Part shown: in pieces, positions 43,969 to 51,879 of the stretch
Layout: every line of letters begins with the position of its first letter
Position numbering within the stretch: the stretch's first letter is position 1
NCBI GenBank assembly: GCA_910577275.1
Contig: CAJTMW010000011.1
Location: forward strand, 81,261 to 145,260
Source of the DNA: an uncultured Lachnospiraceae bacterium
Lineage (GTDB): Bacteria; Bacillota; Clostridia; Lachnospirales; Lachnospiraceae
Direction: 5' to 3'
Length of the DNA: 64,000 nt
Made by a program: the position numbers and the translations under genes
Notes under the pieces: generated by a model
What the model was told of the DNA's origin: nothing
Databases searched by the model: none
What the model saw: only the letters and a program-made list of their open reading frames with translations

Positions 43969-45051
43969 CTATTCCCACACGCCGTTTCCAAGGCCGCCTA
44001 TAAATCCCGAAAGCTCCAGCGCCATGTTCATTGCCTCCTGCACTCTGATGTGTCCCGGCGTCCCCCTTCCGTTCATATGATATAAGAAATGCACGATTCT
44101 GGAATCGTTCAATTCCGCGCATACCTTTCCGATGCTTCTGTCCCACCCCGCATTATGGTTCAATATGGTAGTGGACAGCACAATCCATGCTTTCGGATAT
44201 ATTTCCCTTAAAGACAGTATCCATTCCTTATACTTTCTTCTCCATTCCCTGGCCTTCTCCCCCTGCTCATCCTGCATGATATCCACCGGATAAGCATCAT
44301 TTTGCCCGATTGCCACTACCACCACATGGGGCGTATAACGGTTGAAATCCCAGTCCCTGCGCTCCCCTTCCTCCTGATAGAACCGCACCTTTCTGTAGCA
44401 GCTCTCCATTCCAACCTTTCCGTCCATCAGATAGCCTGTGCCGTCGCTCAGCGCAATCCCGCCCTGGGCCACCAGATGAACCCTTGCATGGAGCAGACGC
44501 GCCGTCGCCCAGGCATAGGAAAAATAGGCGTTGGAAAACTCTCCTTCATTCTCCGGGTCCTCCTTTCCGCAGAAAGCCGTCGCCTCCGCCACCTCCCCGG
44601 CAGTCACGGAATCCCCGTAAAATTCCAGCTTCTTTCTGGGCAGAGGCCGGGCCTTTACAAGCCTTGCGCCATATTCCAGAAGAAATCCCAGAAAAGCGTA
44701 CTCATGACAGTTATCCATTCTTTTAAAGAAAGTCACCATGTGCTCCGCGCCCTTATCAAGGTCTTCCGCAAGGGTAAGCACCACCGGCTCCCCGTCCTTT
44801 TCTATTTCAATCCTGCTCTGGGTATCGTCGAGAAGCACTCCCAGAAAAGACCTGTGATAATACCGTTTATTGACTACCACCGCCTTCACGTAAGAGGAGC
44901 CTGTAAATGCCATCCGCACAAAGCTTCCCGGCATGGTAAACACCGGCGCGTCCGCATCCGTATCGTCGATTCTTCCGCAGTACTGTAATTCGTCATGAGT
45001 GGGAGCCACAAGGCGCTCCTTTTCGCTGTCATACTGGTTCCACTGGTTCAT
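43969..45051 (-). CDS. CE2-like SGNH/GDSL carbohydrate esterase
   Basis: A 360-residue protein with no signal peptide. The N-terminal beta-sandwich (about 1-130) and C-terminal SGNH hydrolase match carbohydrate esterase family 2. The nucleophile is Ser148 in EFYGDSVTAGE, then a Gly block near VAQGGIALSDG, the Asn block AIGQNDAYP, and His in GTPGHIRVQEA. In most SGNH enzymes the His is preceded by an Asp two or three residues away; here it is Gly-Thr-Pro-Gly, as expected for CE2, which can use a dyad. It would remove acetyl groups from sugars in the cytoplasm. GGAGGATGG precedes the ATG. Confidence 0.82.
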   Translation of the reverse strand: MNQWNQYDSEKERLVAPTHDELQYCGRIDDTDADAPVFTMPGSFVRMAFTGSSYVKAVVVNKRYYHRSFLGVLLDDTQSRIEIEKDGEPVVLTLAEDLDKGAEHMVTFFKRMDNCHEYAFLGFLLEYGARLVKARPLPRKKLEFYGDSVTAGEVAEATAFCGKEDPENEGEFSNAYFSYAWATARLLHARVHLVAQGGIALSDGTGYLMDGKVGMESCYRKVRFYQEEGERRDWDFNRYTPHVVVVAIGQNDAYPVDIMQDEQGEKAREWRRKYKEWILSLREIYPKAWIVLSTTILNHNAGWDRSIGKVCAELNDSRIVHFLYHMNGRGTPGHIRVQEAMNMALELSGFIGGLGNGVWE

Positions 45052-45135
45052 TTTCCATCCTCCGTTTTGCAAGCATATCTGTTGTCTGATAATTCCAGTG
45101 TACTATATTTATCCTTTTTAAAAAAGACCTTTTTG

Positions 45136-45279
45136 TTACCCTTTATGCCCGCAGCCCCCGCACTTTGCGCAGTCGCAGCCGCACTGGAGAGACTTTCCGC
45201 TCCTTTTGTCCCGTATCATTTTTCTTACGGCCAATCCCACAATCGCCAAAAGGACTGCCGCCGTGATTACTGTTCCCAT
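45136..45279 (-). CDS. FeoB-associated Cys-rich small membrane protein
   Basis: A 47-residue protein: one N-terminal helix (MGTVITAAVLLAIVGLAVRK), a basic stretch, then a Cys-rich tail QCGCDCAKCGGCGHKG with five Cys and one His. This matches the small FeoB-associated proteins found after feoB in Firmicutes. They are thought to help ferrous iron transport, probably by binding metal at the inner face. The start at 45279 follows CAGGAGG. Confidence 0.85.
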   Translation of the reverse strand: MGTVITAAVLLAIVGLAVRKMIRDKRSGKSLQCGCDCAKCGGCGHKG

Positions 45280-45391
45280 TGTAGGCCTCCTGTTTTGCTT
45301 CGGCTCTCCCGGTGCGCCGGCCTGATTTCCGGCCCCATTCTGCGCCTGCAAGCCATTTGCGCACCGTTCGAACCCTTACCATTATTATTTA

Positions 45392-47575
45392 TCATTTTAC
45401 ACGAGCCATTCTCCGCATGTCAACCTTCATACCGGAGCCGTCCTTCACCGGGCGGAAAAGCAGATAACAAAATCCAATCGCCAGAAGAACCGCCACGGCC
45501 GCGCCGACGCCGAATCCGCCGCCGTTAAACCATGTGCCAAGCTGAAAGATGCACAGGGAAACCACATAGGCAAGCAGCGTCTGATAGCCGATGGCAAACC
45601 AAAACCATTTGATGTTGTTCATCTCTCTCCTGATTGCGCCCATGGCCGCAAAACAGGGAGCGCACAGAAGATTAAACACCAGGAAGGAATAGGCCGCCGC
45701 GGCAGTCATGCTCCCCGCAAGCTGTCCCCAGATTTCCTCTCCGTCCTCCGCCACCTCTGCAAATCCAAAGAGAATACCGAAAGTTCCCACCACGTTTTCC
45801 TTTGCAATCAGACCGGTGATGGCCGCAACCGCCATTTTCCAGTCACCCCAGCCAAGAGGCGCAAATACAGGGGCAAAGATACTGCCAGCAGATGCAAGTA
45901 TACTCCTGTCAAGCTGTTCCGCTTCCAGCATTCCAAAAGACCCTTCCGCCCGTCCGAAGCTCATGAGAAACCATAAGATGATTGTGGATAATAAAATGAT
46001 AGTTCCGGCTTTTTTTATAAACGACCAGCCCCGCTCCCACATACTGCGGAGAACACTTCCCACAGTGGGCCAGTGATAAGCCGGAAGCTCCATCACGAAG
46101 GGCGCCGCCTCTCCCGCAAACATCTTTGTCTTTTTCAGTATAATGCCGGAGCAGATAATCGCCCCGATTCCCACAAAGTAAGCGCTGGGGGCAACCCACC
46201 ACGCACCGCCGAAAAGCGCCCCGGCAATCAGCGCGATAATAGGAAGCTTCGCACCGCAGGGAACAAAGGTTGTGGTCATAATCGTCATCTTTCTGTCCCT
46301 GTCGCTTTCAATGGTACGGGAAGCCATGATTCCGGGCACGCCGCAGCCGCTTCCAATCAGCATGGGGATAAAGGATTTCCCGGAAAGCCCGAACTTTCTG
46401 AAAATTCTGTCCATGATAAAGGCAACTCTTGCCATATACCCGCACCCTTCCAGAAAGGCAAGAAAAAGGAAAAGCACCAGCATCTGGGGCACAAAGCCCA
46501 GCACCGCTCCCACGCCTGCCACAATACCGTCCAGAATCAGCCCGGAAAGCCATTCCGCACAGCCGATTGCTTCCAGCAGATTTCCGATAAGCACAGGAAT
46601 TCCGGGGATTTCAAGGCCAGACAGGCTCCAGCCGTCGCCAAAAACGCCGTCGTTTGCCCAGTCTGTCGCCCAGGTTCCCACTGTGGTTACGGACACATAA
46701 TAAACCAGAAACATCACCCCTGCAAAAATGGGAAGCGCCGCCCATCTGTTGGTCACTACCCTGTCAATCTTATCCGATACCGTCAGCTTCTTTCCGCCTG
46801 TCTTTTTATAACATTCTCCGATAATGGAGCCGATATAAACGTACCGCTCATTGGTGATAATGCTCTCGGTATCATCGTCCATTTCCTTTTCAATTCTCTC
46901 GATTTCCGCGGAAATATCGGGGACATTCTTCATCTGTTCCGCAATTTTGCTGTCCTTTTCCAGCAGCTTGACCGCGAAGAACCGCTTCTGCTCCTCCGGT
47001 ATCTCATCCGTCAGCCTGCCCTCAATGGATTCCAGCACATTTTCCACCTCCGCCGCAAACCGGTGCGCTCTCTGCGGCGGCGTCCTCTTTTCCGCAAGCG
47101 CTACGGCACGTTCGGCTGCCTGCAGGACGCCCTTTCCTTTCAGGGCGGAAATTTCAACCACCTCGCAGCCCAGCTTTTCACTCAGCTTTACGGTATCGAT
47201 TTTGTCTCCGCTTTTTGCCACAATATCCATCATATTGACGGCCAAAACTACAGGTATCCCCAGCTCCAGCAACTGCGTGGACAGATACAGATTCCTTTCA
47301 ATATTAGTCCCGTCCACAATATTGATGACGGCGTCCGGCCTTTCCGCAATCAGGTAATTTCTTGCCACCACTTCCTCCAGGGTATAAGGCGAAAGGGAAT
47401 AGATGCCGGGCAAATCCATAATCACGACGTCCTTCCTGCCCTTTAATTTCCCTTCCTTCTTTTCCACCGTAACTCCCGGCCAGTTTCCCACAAACTGATT
47501 GGAACCCGTCAGCGAATTGAATAATGTTGTTTTACCGCAGTTTGGATTTCCTGCAAGCGCAATTTTTATTGACAT
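45392..47575 (-). CDS. feoB: Ferrous iron transporter FeoB
   Basis: A 727-residue FeoB. The N-terminal GTPase has G1 GNPNCGKTT (about 9-17), G3 DLPGIYSLSP and G4-like NMMD. The membrane part has about 8-10 helices with the Gate motifs GSGCGVPG and FVPCGAKLPI, both with conserved Cys. It imports Fe(II), important in anaerobes. AGGAG precedes the ATG. A palindrome at 47600-47613 upstream may bind the nearby DtxR-type regulator. Confidence 0.96.
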   Translation of the reverse strand: MSIKIALAGNPNCGKTTLFNSLTGSNQFVGNWPGVTVEKKEGKLKGRKDVVIMDLPGIYSLSPYTLEEVVARNYLIAERPDAVINIVDGTNIERNLYLSTQLLELGIPVVLAVNMMDIVAKSGDKIDTVKLSEKLGCEVVEISALKGKGVLQAAERAVALAEKRTPPQRAHRFAAEVENVLESIEGRLTDEIPEEQKRFFAVKLLEKDSKIAEQMKNVPDISAEIERIEKEMDDDTESIITNERYVYIGSIIGECYKKTGGKKLTVSDKIDRVVTNRWAALPIFAGVMFLVYYVSVTTVGTWATDWANDGVFGDGWSLSGLEIPGIPVLIGNLLEAIGCAEWLSGLILDGIVAGVGAVLGFVPQMLVLFLFLAFLEGCGYMARVAFIMDRIFRKFGLSGKSFIPMLIGSGCGVPGIMASRTIESDRDRKMTIMTTTFVPCGAKLPIIALIAGALFGGAWWVAPSAYFVGIGAIICSGIILKKTKMFAGEAAPFVMELPAYHWPTVGSVLRSMWERGWSFIKKAGTIILLSTIILWFLMSFGRAEGSFGMLEAEQLDRSILASAGSIFAPVFAPLGWGDWKMAVAAITGLIAKENVVGTFGILFGFAEVAEDGEEIWGQLAGSMTAAAAYSFLVFNLLCAPCFAAMGAIRREMNNIKWFWFAIGYQTLLAYVVSLCIFQLGTWFNGGGFGVGAAVAVLLAIGFCYLLFRPVKDGSGMKVDMRRMARVK

Positions 47576-47599
47576 AGCTTATCTCTCCTCTACCTGTTA

Positions 47600-47613
47600 T
47601 TAGTTATAACTAA
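47600..47613. promoter_or_regulatory. Perfect palindrome, likely DtxR-family operator, feoA-feoB gap
   Basis: TTAGTTATAACTAA is a perfect 14-bp palindrome 25 bp upstream of feoB, in the 127-bp gap after feoA. The same TTAGTT half-site occurs in the feoA promoter region (48215-48244). It resembles AT-rich operators of DtxR/MntR-type metal regulators; no test is possible from sequence alone. Confidence 0.6.
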
Positions 47614-47702
47614 CTTAAACCTTAAAAACATGCGGCCTACCGCCGCTTTCTGTAATTTCCTGTTTTTAAGTTCTGCCCGCAAAGCTGTTTGCCGGATACG
47701 TG

Positions 47703-47924
47703 TCACTGTATAAGAATCATCTCCGCATCCGCTTTCCGCAGGGAAAGCTCATACCCCCGCACAGTGATTTCCACCGGGTCTCCTAAAGGTGCAACCTTTC
47801 TCACAAAGACCTCCACCCCTTTGGTGATACCCATATCCATGATTCTTCTTTTTACCGGTCCGTCTCCGGTAAGCCCTGCCACCGTTACGGTGTTCCCGCA
47901 GGAAATTTCCTTCAATGTTTTCAT
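47703..47924 (-). CDS. FeoA family protein, second copy
   Basis: A 73-residue SH3-like FeoA: MKTLKEISCGNTVTVAGL, RRIMDMGITKGVEVFVRKVAPLGD and VRGYELSLRKADAEMILI. The DMGI(T)xG and RGY(E)LSLR blocks are family hallmarks. FeoA proteins assist or regulate FeoB. AGGAGG precedes the ATG (47924, or 47927 one codon earlier). It lies 16 bp behind the first feoA-like gene. Confidence 0.9.
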   Translation of the reverse strand: MKTLKEISCGNTVTVAGLTGDGPVKRRIMDMGITKGVEVFVRKVAPLGDPVEITVRGYELSLRKADAEMILIQ

Positions 47925-47940
47925 CATTTTCCTCCTCGTT

Positions 47941-48153
47941 TCATCCAACCATAACCTTATTTGCCATATCCCGGCCGATTGCAATCCTTGCATCCTTCAC
48001 ATTGACAATCAGATTGCCCCCCGTCTGAGATACCACAGTTACAATCCCGCCGGTCACAAAACCCAGATTTTCAAGAAATCTTCTGGTTTCCTCCCTGCCG
48101 CCCACCTTATGTATTACGCCGGGCTCCCCTTCTTTCATCAATGATAACGGCAT
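47941..48153 (-). CDS. FeoA family protein, first copy
   Basis: A 70-residue FeoA-like protein: MPLSLMKEGEPGVIHKV, GREETRRFLENLGFVTGGIVTVV, then NVKDARIAIGRDMANKVMV. It is more diverged than the second copy, lacking the LSLR block (it has IAIGRDMA). Tandem feoA genes before feoB are common in Clostridia, and the two copies may have different partners. First gene of the feo operon. Confidence 0.9.
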   Translation of the reverse strand: MPLSLMKEGEPGVIHKVGGREETRRFLENLGFVTGGIVTVVSQTGGNLIVNVKDARIAIGRDMANKVMVG

Positions 48154-48214
48154 GATTATCCCTCCTTCTGATTTAAAGTTTTATGCATCTATCGCTTTGT
48201 TGTTTTCGCTACCT

Positions 48215-48249
48215 TTAGTTAGTATAGTCTATCTATAATTAGTTGTCAA
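48215..48249 (-). promoter_or_regulatory. feo promoter with overlapping metal-regulator operator
   Basis: TTGACA (48249-48244) and TATACT (48226-48221) are 17 bp apart and point to feoA. An imperfect inverted repeat with TTAGTT at 48215-48220 and ATTAGTT ending at 48244 covers the spacer and -10. Binding there would block polymerase, fitting iron-dependent repression by the divergent DtxR-type gene. Confidence 0.7.
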
Positions 48250-48338
48250 TAATACATTTTCCAAATTTTTAATATTTCTTAAGGGATTTTTGTGGTATAA
48301 TTCTTAAGGAAAATACAGCGCGCAGGAGTGAGGAAAAT

Positions 48339-48704
48339 ATGCACACCACTGAATCTTCGGAAAATTATCTGGAAACAATATTAATATTAAGTAAATCCCG
48401 GCCTGTTGTCCGTTCGGTGGATGTTGCCGAGGAGCTGGGCTTCAAAAAGTCCAGCGTCAGCGTGGCCATGAAAAATCTGCGCGAACGGGGGCATATTACC
48501 GTCACAAAAGAGGGATTCATTTATCTGACGCCGGCCGGCCGGAAGATTGCGGAAATGATTTACGAGCGTCACGAGCTGTTTACCAGATGGCTGGTAAATC
48601 TGGGCGTCGATGAAGAAATCGCCGCACAGGACGCCTGTAAGATTGAACACGTTTTGAGCCAGGAAAGCTTTGAAGCCATCAAAAGACATGTGAAGAAATT
48701 ATGA
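48339..48704 (+). CDS. DtxR/MntR-family metal-dependent repressor
   Basis: A 121-residue regulator: winged helix (SENYLETILILSKSRPVVRS, VDVAEELGFKKSSVSVAMKNL) followed by the dimer and metal-binding part (MIYERHELFTRWLVNLG, AAQDACKIEHVLSQESFEAI). His, Glu and Cys ligands (ERHELF; DACKIEH) are present. It lacks the C-terminal SH3 domain, so it belongs to the short MntR-like form. It is divergent from the feo genes, with a TATAAT at 48296-48301. The most likely job is iron control of feoAAB. Confidence 0.9.
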   Translation: MHTTESSENYLETILILSKSRPVVRSVDVAEELGFKKSSVSVAMKNLRERGHITVTKEGFIYLTPAGRKIAEMIYERHELFTRWLVNLGVDEEIAAQDACKIEHVLSQESFEAIKRHVKKL

Positions 48705-49708
48705 ACTATTCATCTGCACAAACCAAACCGATTATCCTTGAGGATTCAGAATTTTATACCGCTATGGAAAAGACGGTAACGCCCTTTCTTGAAAGCATCC
48801 GTCATTGCGGATATGTAGACGTCGATGCTTCCGGCGCCGATGCGGACACCGGTAAGCTTTACTATGAAGCTTACCGCCCGAAGGACGCCGCAGCCGCCGT
48901 CGTTATCAGCCACGGTTTTTGCGAATCCATAGAAAAATATAAAGAAGTCATTTATTATTTTGTAAATGCCGGCTATGAGGTGTACCTTGCCGACCACCGG
49001 GGACACGGCCGTTCCCTGCGGGATACCGGCCACCCTCACATGGTTCACGTAAAACGCTTTGCCGATTATGCGGAAAACCTGCACGCCTTTATTTCAAAGG
49101 TGGTAAAGCCCTCCTGCAACGGCCTGCCTCTCTATTTATATGCCCATTCCATGGGCGGCTGTATCGGCGCGCTTTACCTTGAAACCTGGCCGGACACCTT
49201 CCAAAAGGCGGTCCTTACCTCCCCCATGCTGGGTATTATCATGGCCGTTCCCGACTCCTGCGCCCTTGCCTTAGGGCATATCATGACCAGCCTTCATAGA
49301 GATGAACGCTATGCCTTTGGACAGAGCGCCTACAGCCCCAATGAAAAATTCGAGGACAGTTGCAGCACAAGCCTTCCCAGATTTCAGTACTATCAGCAGA
49401 AAAGAGCTGCAAACCCGCTTTTCCAGACCAGCGGGGCAAGCTACGGATGGTCTTATCAGGCGCTTATCGCCTGCCGGCTTGCCACGAAAAAAGAGAACTG
49501 TGAAAAAATCACAGCTCCCGTTCTTGTATTTCAGTCCCTTTGCGACAATCTGGTGAAAGCCTCCTCCATTAAGCGATTTGTGGAATATACCCCTTCCGCA
49601 GAGCTGGTTCAGATTACGGGGAGCAGGCATGAAATTTACAACAGCCCCAGCCATGTGCTTGCGGGATATTATGAAAGGCTTTTTGCATTTTGGGGCAGTA
49701 ATCCCTGA
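48701..49708 (+). CDS. Alpha/beta hydrolase, lysophospholipase/monoacylglycerol lipase-like
   Basis: A 335-residue alpha/beta hydrolase of the serine aminopeptidase S33/PldB-like group: oxyanion part VISHGFCESIEKYKEV, DHRGHGRS, the nucleophile elbow YAHSMGG (Ser near residue 150), acid region QSLCDNLV and terminal His in GSRHEIYN. No signal peptide is seen. The ATG overlaps the regulator stop (ATGA), so it is translated with the DtxR-type gene. A link to iron or lipid metabolism is unclear. Confidence 0.88.
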   Translation: MNYSSAQTKPIILEDSEFYTAMEKTVTPFLESIRHCGYVDVDASGADADTGKLYYEAYRPKDAAAAVVISHGFCESIEKYKEVIYYFVNAGYEVYLADHRGHGRSLRDTGHPHMVHVKRFADYAENLHAFISKVVKPSCNGLPLYLYAHSMGGCIGALYLETWPDTFQKAVLTSPMLGIIMAVPDSCALALGHIMTSLHRDERYAFGQSAYSPNEKFEDSCSTSLPRFQYYQQKRAANPLFQTSGASYGWSYQALIACRLATKKENCEKITAPVLVFQSLCDNLVKASSIKRFVEYTPSAELVQITGSRHEIYNSPSHVLAGYYERLFAFWGSNP

Positions 49709-49727
49709 CAGAAACCTGCCCGCAGAA

Positions 49728-49763
49728 ACAAACGCCGTCGCGCTCTGCGAGTCAGCTTATTGT
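49728..49763 (+). repeat. 36-bp dispersed repeat, copy 3
   Basis: Matches copy 2 (37521-37556) in 32 of 36 positions; core TGCGAGTCAGCTTATTGT. It lies in the gap between the hydrolase and a small membrane protein, 36 bp before the latter's ATG. Confidence 0.6.
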
Positions 49764-49799
49764 GATAAATCACTTTTCAACCACACAAAGGAGTTTTCC

Positions 49800-50063
49800 A
49801 TGAAAAAGAAACCGAAACAAATAGCGGCAATCATCTGTATCGTACTACTGGTTCTTTTATATGTAGCCACACTGGTAATTTCTCTCCTGGACTTTCCCGG
49901 CTCGGACAGGCTCTTTGCGGCGTGCCTTGTGGCAACCGTCGGACTGCCCATCCTTCTGTGGATATACATCTGGGCCTACGGCAAGTTCACAAACAAAGCA
50001 ACGATGGCAGACCTTTATCCCGAGAGCAATGATTCCGGCGCCAGGGACAACCCTCCCTCATGA
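49800..50063 (+). CDS. Small two-helix membrane protein
   Basis: An 87-residue protein with a basic start (MKKKPKQIA), two hydrophobic helices (IICIVLLVLLYVATLVISLL and LFAACLVATVGLPILLWIYIW) and a polar tail (MADLYPESND). The family is unknown. AAAGGAG lies upstream of the ATG at 49800, which makes the longer frame unlikely. It follows the repeat copy 3. Confidence 0.8.
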   Translation: MKKKPKQIAAIICIVLLVLLYVATLVISLLDFPGSDRLFAACLVATVGLPILLWIYIWAYGKFTNKATMADLYPESNDSGARDNPPS

Positions 50064-50143
50064 AATAACTTAATAAAATACCCCGGCCTGTTTTCCTTTT
50101 TCGGCGCGGATTTCAGGCAGGTTCATGGGTTCACGGCTGACGA

Positions 50144-50743
50144 TTACCGCAAAATTGCTTCCAGCTCCTCTTTCGCCCGGGCAAGATTATGGAATACGAT
50201 TCCTTTCATGCCGATTTCTCTGGCTGCCTCCACATTCTTTGCCGTATCGTCAATGAAAACGCATTCCTTCTCCTCAAGTCCGTACCTTCGGCACAGCAGA
50301 TGATAAATTTCATGGTCAGGCTTCACCAGCTTCACCTGATAAGAGATAATTGCGCCGTCCGCCTCGCTTAAAAAATCCAATGCCCCCTGGCATTCCGCAA
50401 ATGCCGTTTCGCCAAAATTGGAAATAATGTAGACTCCGTATCCCCGCTCCTTTAGCTCTCTAAGCCAGGGCCCCGCATAATCATAACGGACTATCATGTC
50501 GCGCATGTTCGCATAGATTTCCCTGATTTCCTTTTCCACCGCCGGATTATTGGCAATAAAGCCTGCAATCAGCTCGTCATCGCTCATTTTTCCCCTGTCC
50601 ATCTCGTTCCAGACGGCGCTCCTGACCGTGGCGTCCGCAAGCTGCTCGAATACCTCGTCAGAATATCCAAAGCTGTGAAAATAATCCTGCCAGTGAAAAC
50701 CGGCAAGAACGTTTCCTATGTCAAATACAATATTTTTAATCAT
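50144..50743 (-). CDS. HAD-family hydrolase (subfamily IA)
   Basis: A 199-residue HAD phosphatase: motif I FDIGNVLAGF (the nucleophile Asp with Ile-Gly-Asn in place of the second Asp, a common YihX-like pattern), motif II ISNFGE, motif III Lys in VKLVKPD and motif IV FIDDTAKNVEAA. These enzymes remove phosphate from small sugar phosphates; the substrate is unknown. AGGAGAG precedes the ATG at 50743. Confidence 0.88.
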   Translation of the reverse strand: MIKNIVFDIGNVLAGFHWQDYFHSFGYSDEVFEQLADATVRSAVWNEMDRGKMSDDELIAGFIANNPAVEKEIREIYANMRDMIVRYDYAGPWLRELKERGYGVYIISNFGETAFAECQGALDFLSEADGAIISYQVKLVKPDHEIYHLLCRRYGLEEKECVFIDDTAKNVEAAREIGMKGIVFHNLARAKEELEAILR

Positions 50744-50765
50744 ATTCTCTCCTATTTCAAGTTCC

Positions 50766-50859
50766 GCGGCTCCCGGCCAGTACACTTTTGTCTAAATCAA
50801 TTTGCGCCCGCATAATTCATGCGTTCTCAAATTGATTTGTGCACTGACCGGGAAGCCGC
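50766..50859. repeat. Palindromic repeat with asymmetric bulge, copy P2
   Basis: Outer GCGGCTCCCGGCCAGT pairs with a right arm ending ACTGACCGGGAAGCCGC, then CAC/GTG and AAATCAATTT/AAATTGATTT, and GCGCCCGCAT with ATGCGTTC. The left arm holds an extra TTTTGTCT after CAC. It lies in the 163-bp gap between the HAD gene and the LysR stop. Confidence 0.7.
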
Positions 50860-50869
50860 TGTTATTCCG

Positions 50870-50955
50870 CTTCCGCCCTTCCGCGCACCTTTGTCTGGAA
50901 CAATTTTCAGCCGTTGTCACGTCTGCAAATTGTTCCATGCGCCTCAGGGCAGAAG
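50870..50955. repeat. Palindromic repeat with asymmetric bulge, copy P3
   Basis: CTTCCGCCCTTCCGCGC pairs with GCGCCTCAGGGCAGAAG, then GGAACAATTT with AAATTGTTCC. The left arm again carries the one-sided insert CTTTGTCT after CAC. Arm sequences differ from P2 but the layout is kept. It overlaps the last 16 codons of the LysR gene. Confidence 0.68.
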
Positions 50956-51845
50956 CTGTTATTCGTTCCTGTCATTTTTAAAAATTCTTCGGCTGCGCGG
51001 GAAACCGGCATTTTCCCGTTTCTCACCACGCAGATTTCCCGTCTGGGGATAATTTTGTTAAAGCGCAGTTCGAAAAGCCTTCCGTCCTCCAGATATTCCG
51101 CCGCAAAATCCCGGACCACGCTCCCGACTCCAAGCCCCCGCAGAGCAAACTGTACTATCATATCGCTGGTGGCAAGCTCAAATTCCGGGTGAAGCCTTAT
51201 CCCGTTTTTTCCAAGGAAGCCGTCCAGATAGCTTCTGGTACTGGTTTTTCCCTCCAGAGAGATAATGGGAAGCTTTTCCAGCTCCTGCAAATCCAGCATG
51301 TGGTTTTTGTACTGGATAAATCTTCGGCCCGCCACGAAAACGTCCTCGATTTCCCGCACCGGCATCACGGAAAGCTCCGCTCCTTCCAAAAAAGGCATAC
51401 TCACGGCTCCGAAATCAATTTTCCCCTCCCGCAGCAAATCGAGAGTTTCAGGGGTCGGCGCATTGGTGACCGTCACCTTGATTCCGGGATATTTTTCATG
51501 GTATTCCTCAAGCAGGGGAAGCAGATAGTATTTAAGAGTCATGTCGCTGGCTCCGATTCGCAGCTCTCCATAATCGAGCCGCAGCATGGAGGAAAGCTTT
51601 TTTTCTCCCATCAAAATCTGCTCATATCCGGCTTTCACGTGTTCATATAGAATTTCTCCCTCCGGCGTGAGGCGGATTCCCCGCGCACAGCGGACAAAAA
51701 GCTTTACCATAAGAGCGCTTTCAAGCTGCTTCAGCGCCTGGCTCACCGCCGGCTGGGAAATCGAAAGCTCCGCGGCAGCCATGGTCAGGCTCCCGAACCT
51801 GGCCGCATAGTAAAACACCTTATAGTATTCAAGATTTTCGGACAT
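50907..51845 (-). CDS. LysR-family transcriptional regulator
   Basis: A 312-residue LysR-type regulator. The N-terminal winged helix has MSENLEYYKVFYYAARFGS and LSISQPAVSQALKQLESAL. The effector domain follows from about residue 90 (LRIGASDMTLKYYLLPLLEEY). The last 16 residues (PEAHGTICRRDNG end) are encoded by palindromic repeat P3, so the natural C-terminus was probably changed when the repeat arrived. GGGGAGAG precedes the ATG at 51845. The target is unknown. Confidence 0.9.
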   Translation of the reverse strand: MSENLEYYKVFYYAARFGSLTMAAAELSISQPAVSQALKQLESALMVKLFVRCARGIRLTPEGEILYEHVKAGYEQILMGEKKLSSMLRLDYGELRIGASDMTLKYYLLPLLEEYHEKYPGIKVTVTNAPTPETLDLLREGKIDFGAVSMPFLEGAELSVMPVREIEDVFVAGRRFIQYKNHMLDLQELEKLPIISLEGKTSTRSYLDGFLGKNGIRLHPEFELATSDMIVQFALRGLGVGSVVRDFAAEYLEDGRLFELRFNKIIPRREICVVRNGKMPVSRAAEEFLKMTGTNNSFCPEAHGTICRRDNG

Positions 51846-51879
51846 AGCTCTCCCCATTTTCACCCTTTTGCGCCTGTCT

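Noticed and set aside
46073..47446. A 457-codon plus-strand frame opposite feoB
   Set aside because: feoB is unambiguous; the other frame is His/Gln/Arg-rich shadow sequence.
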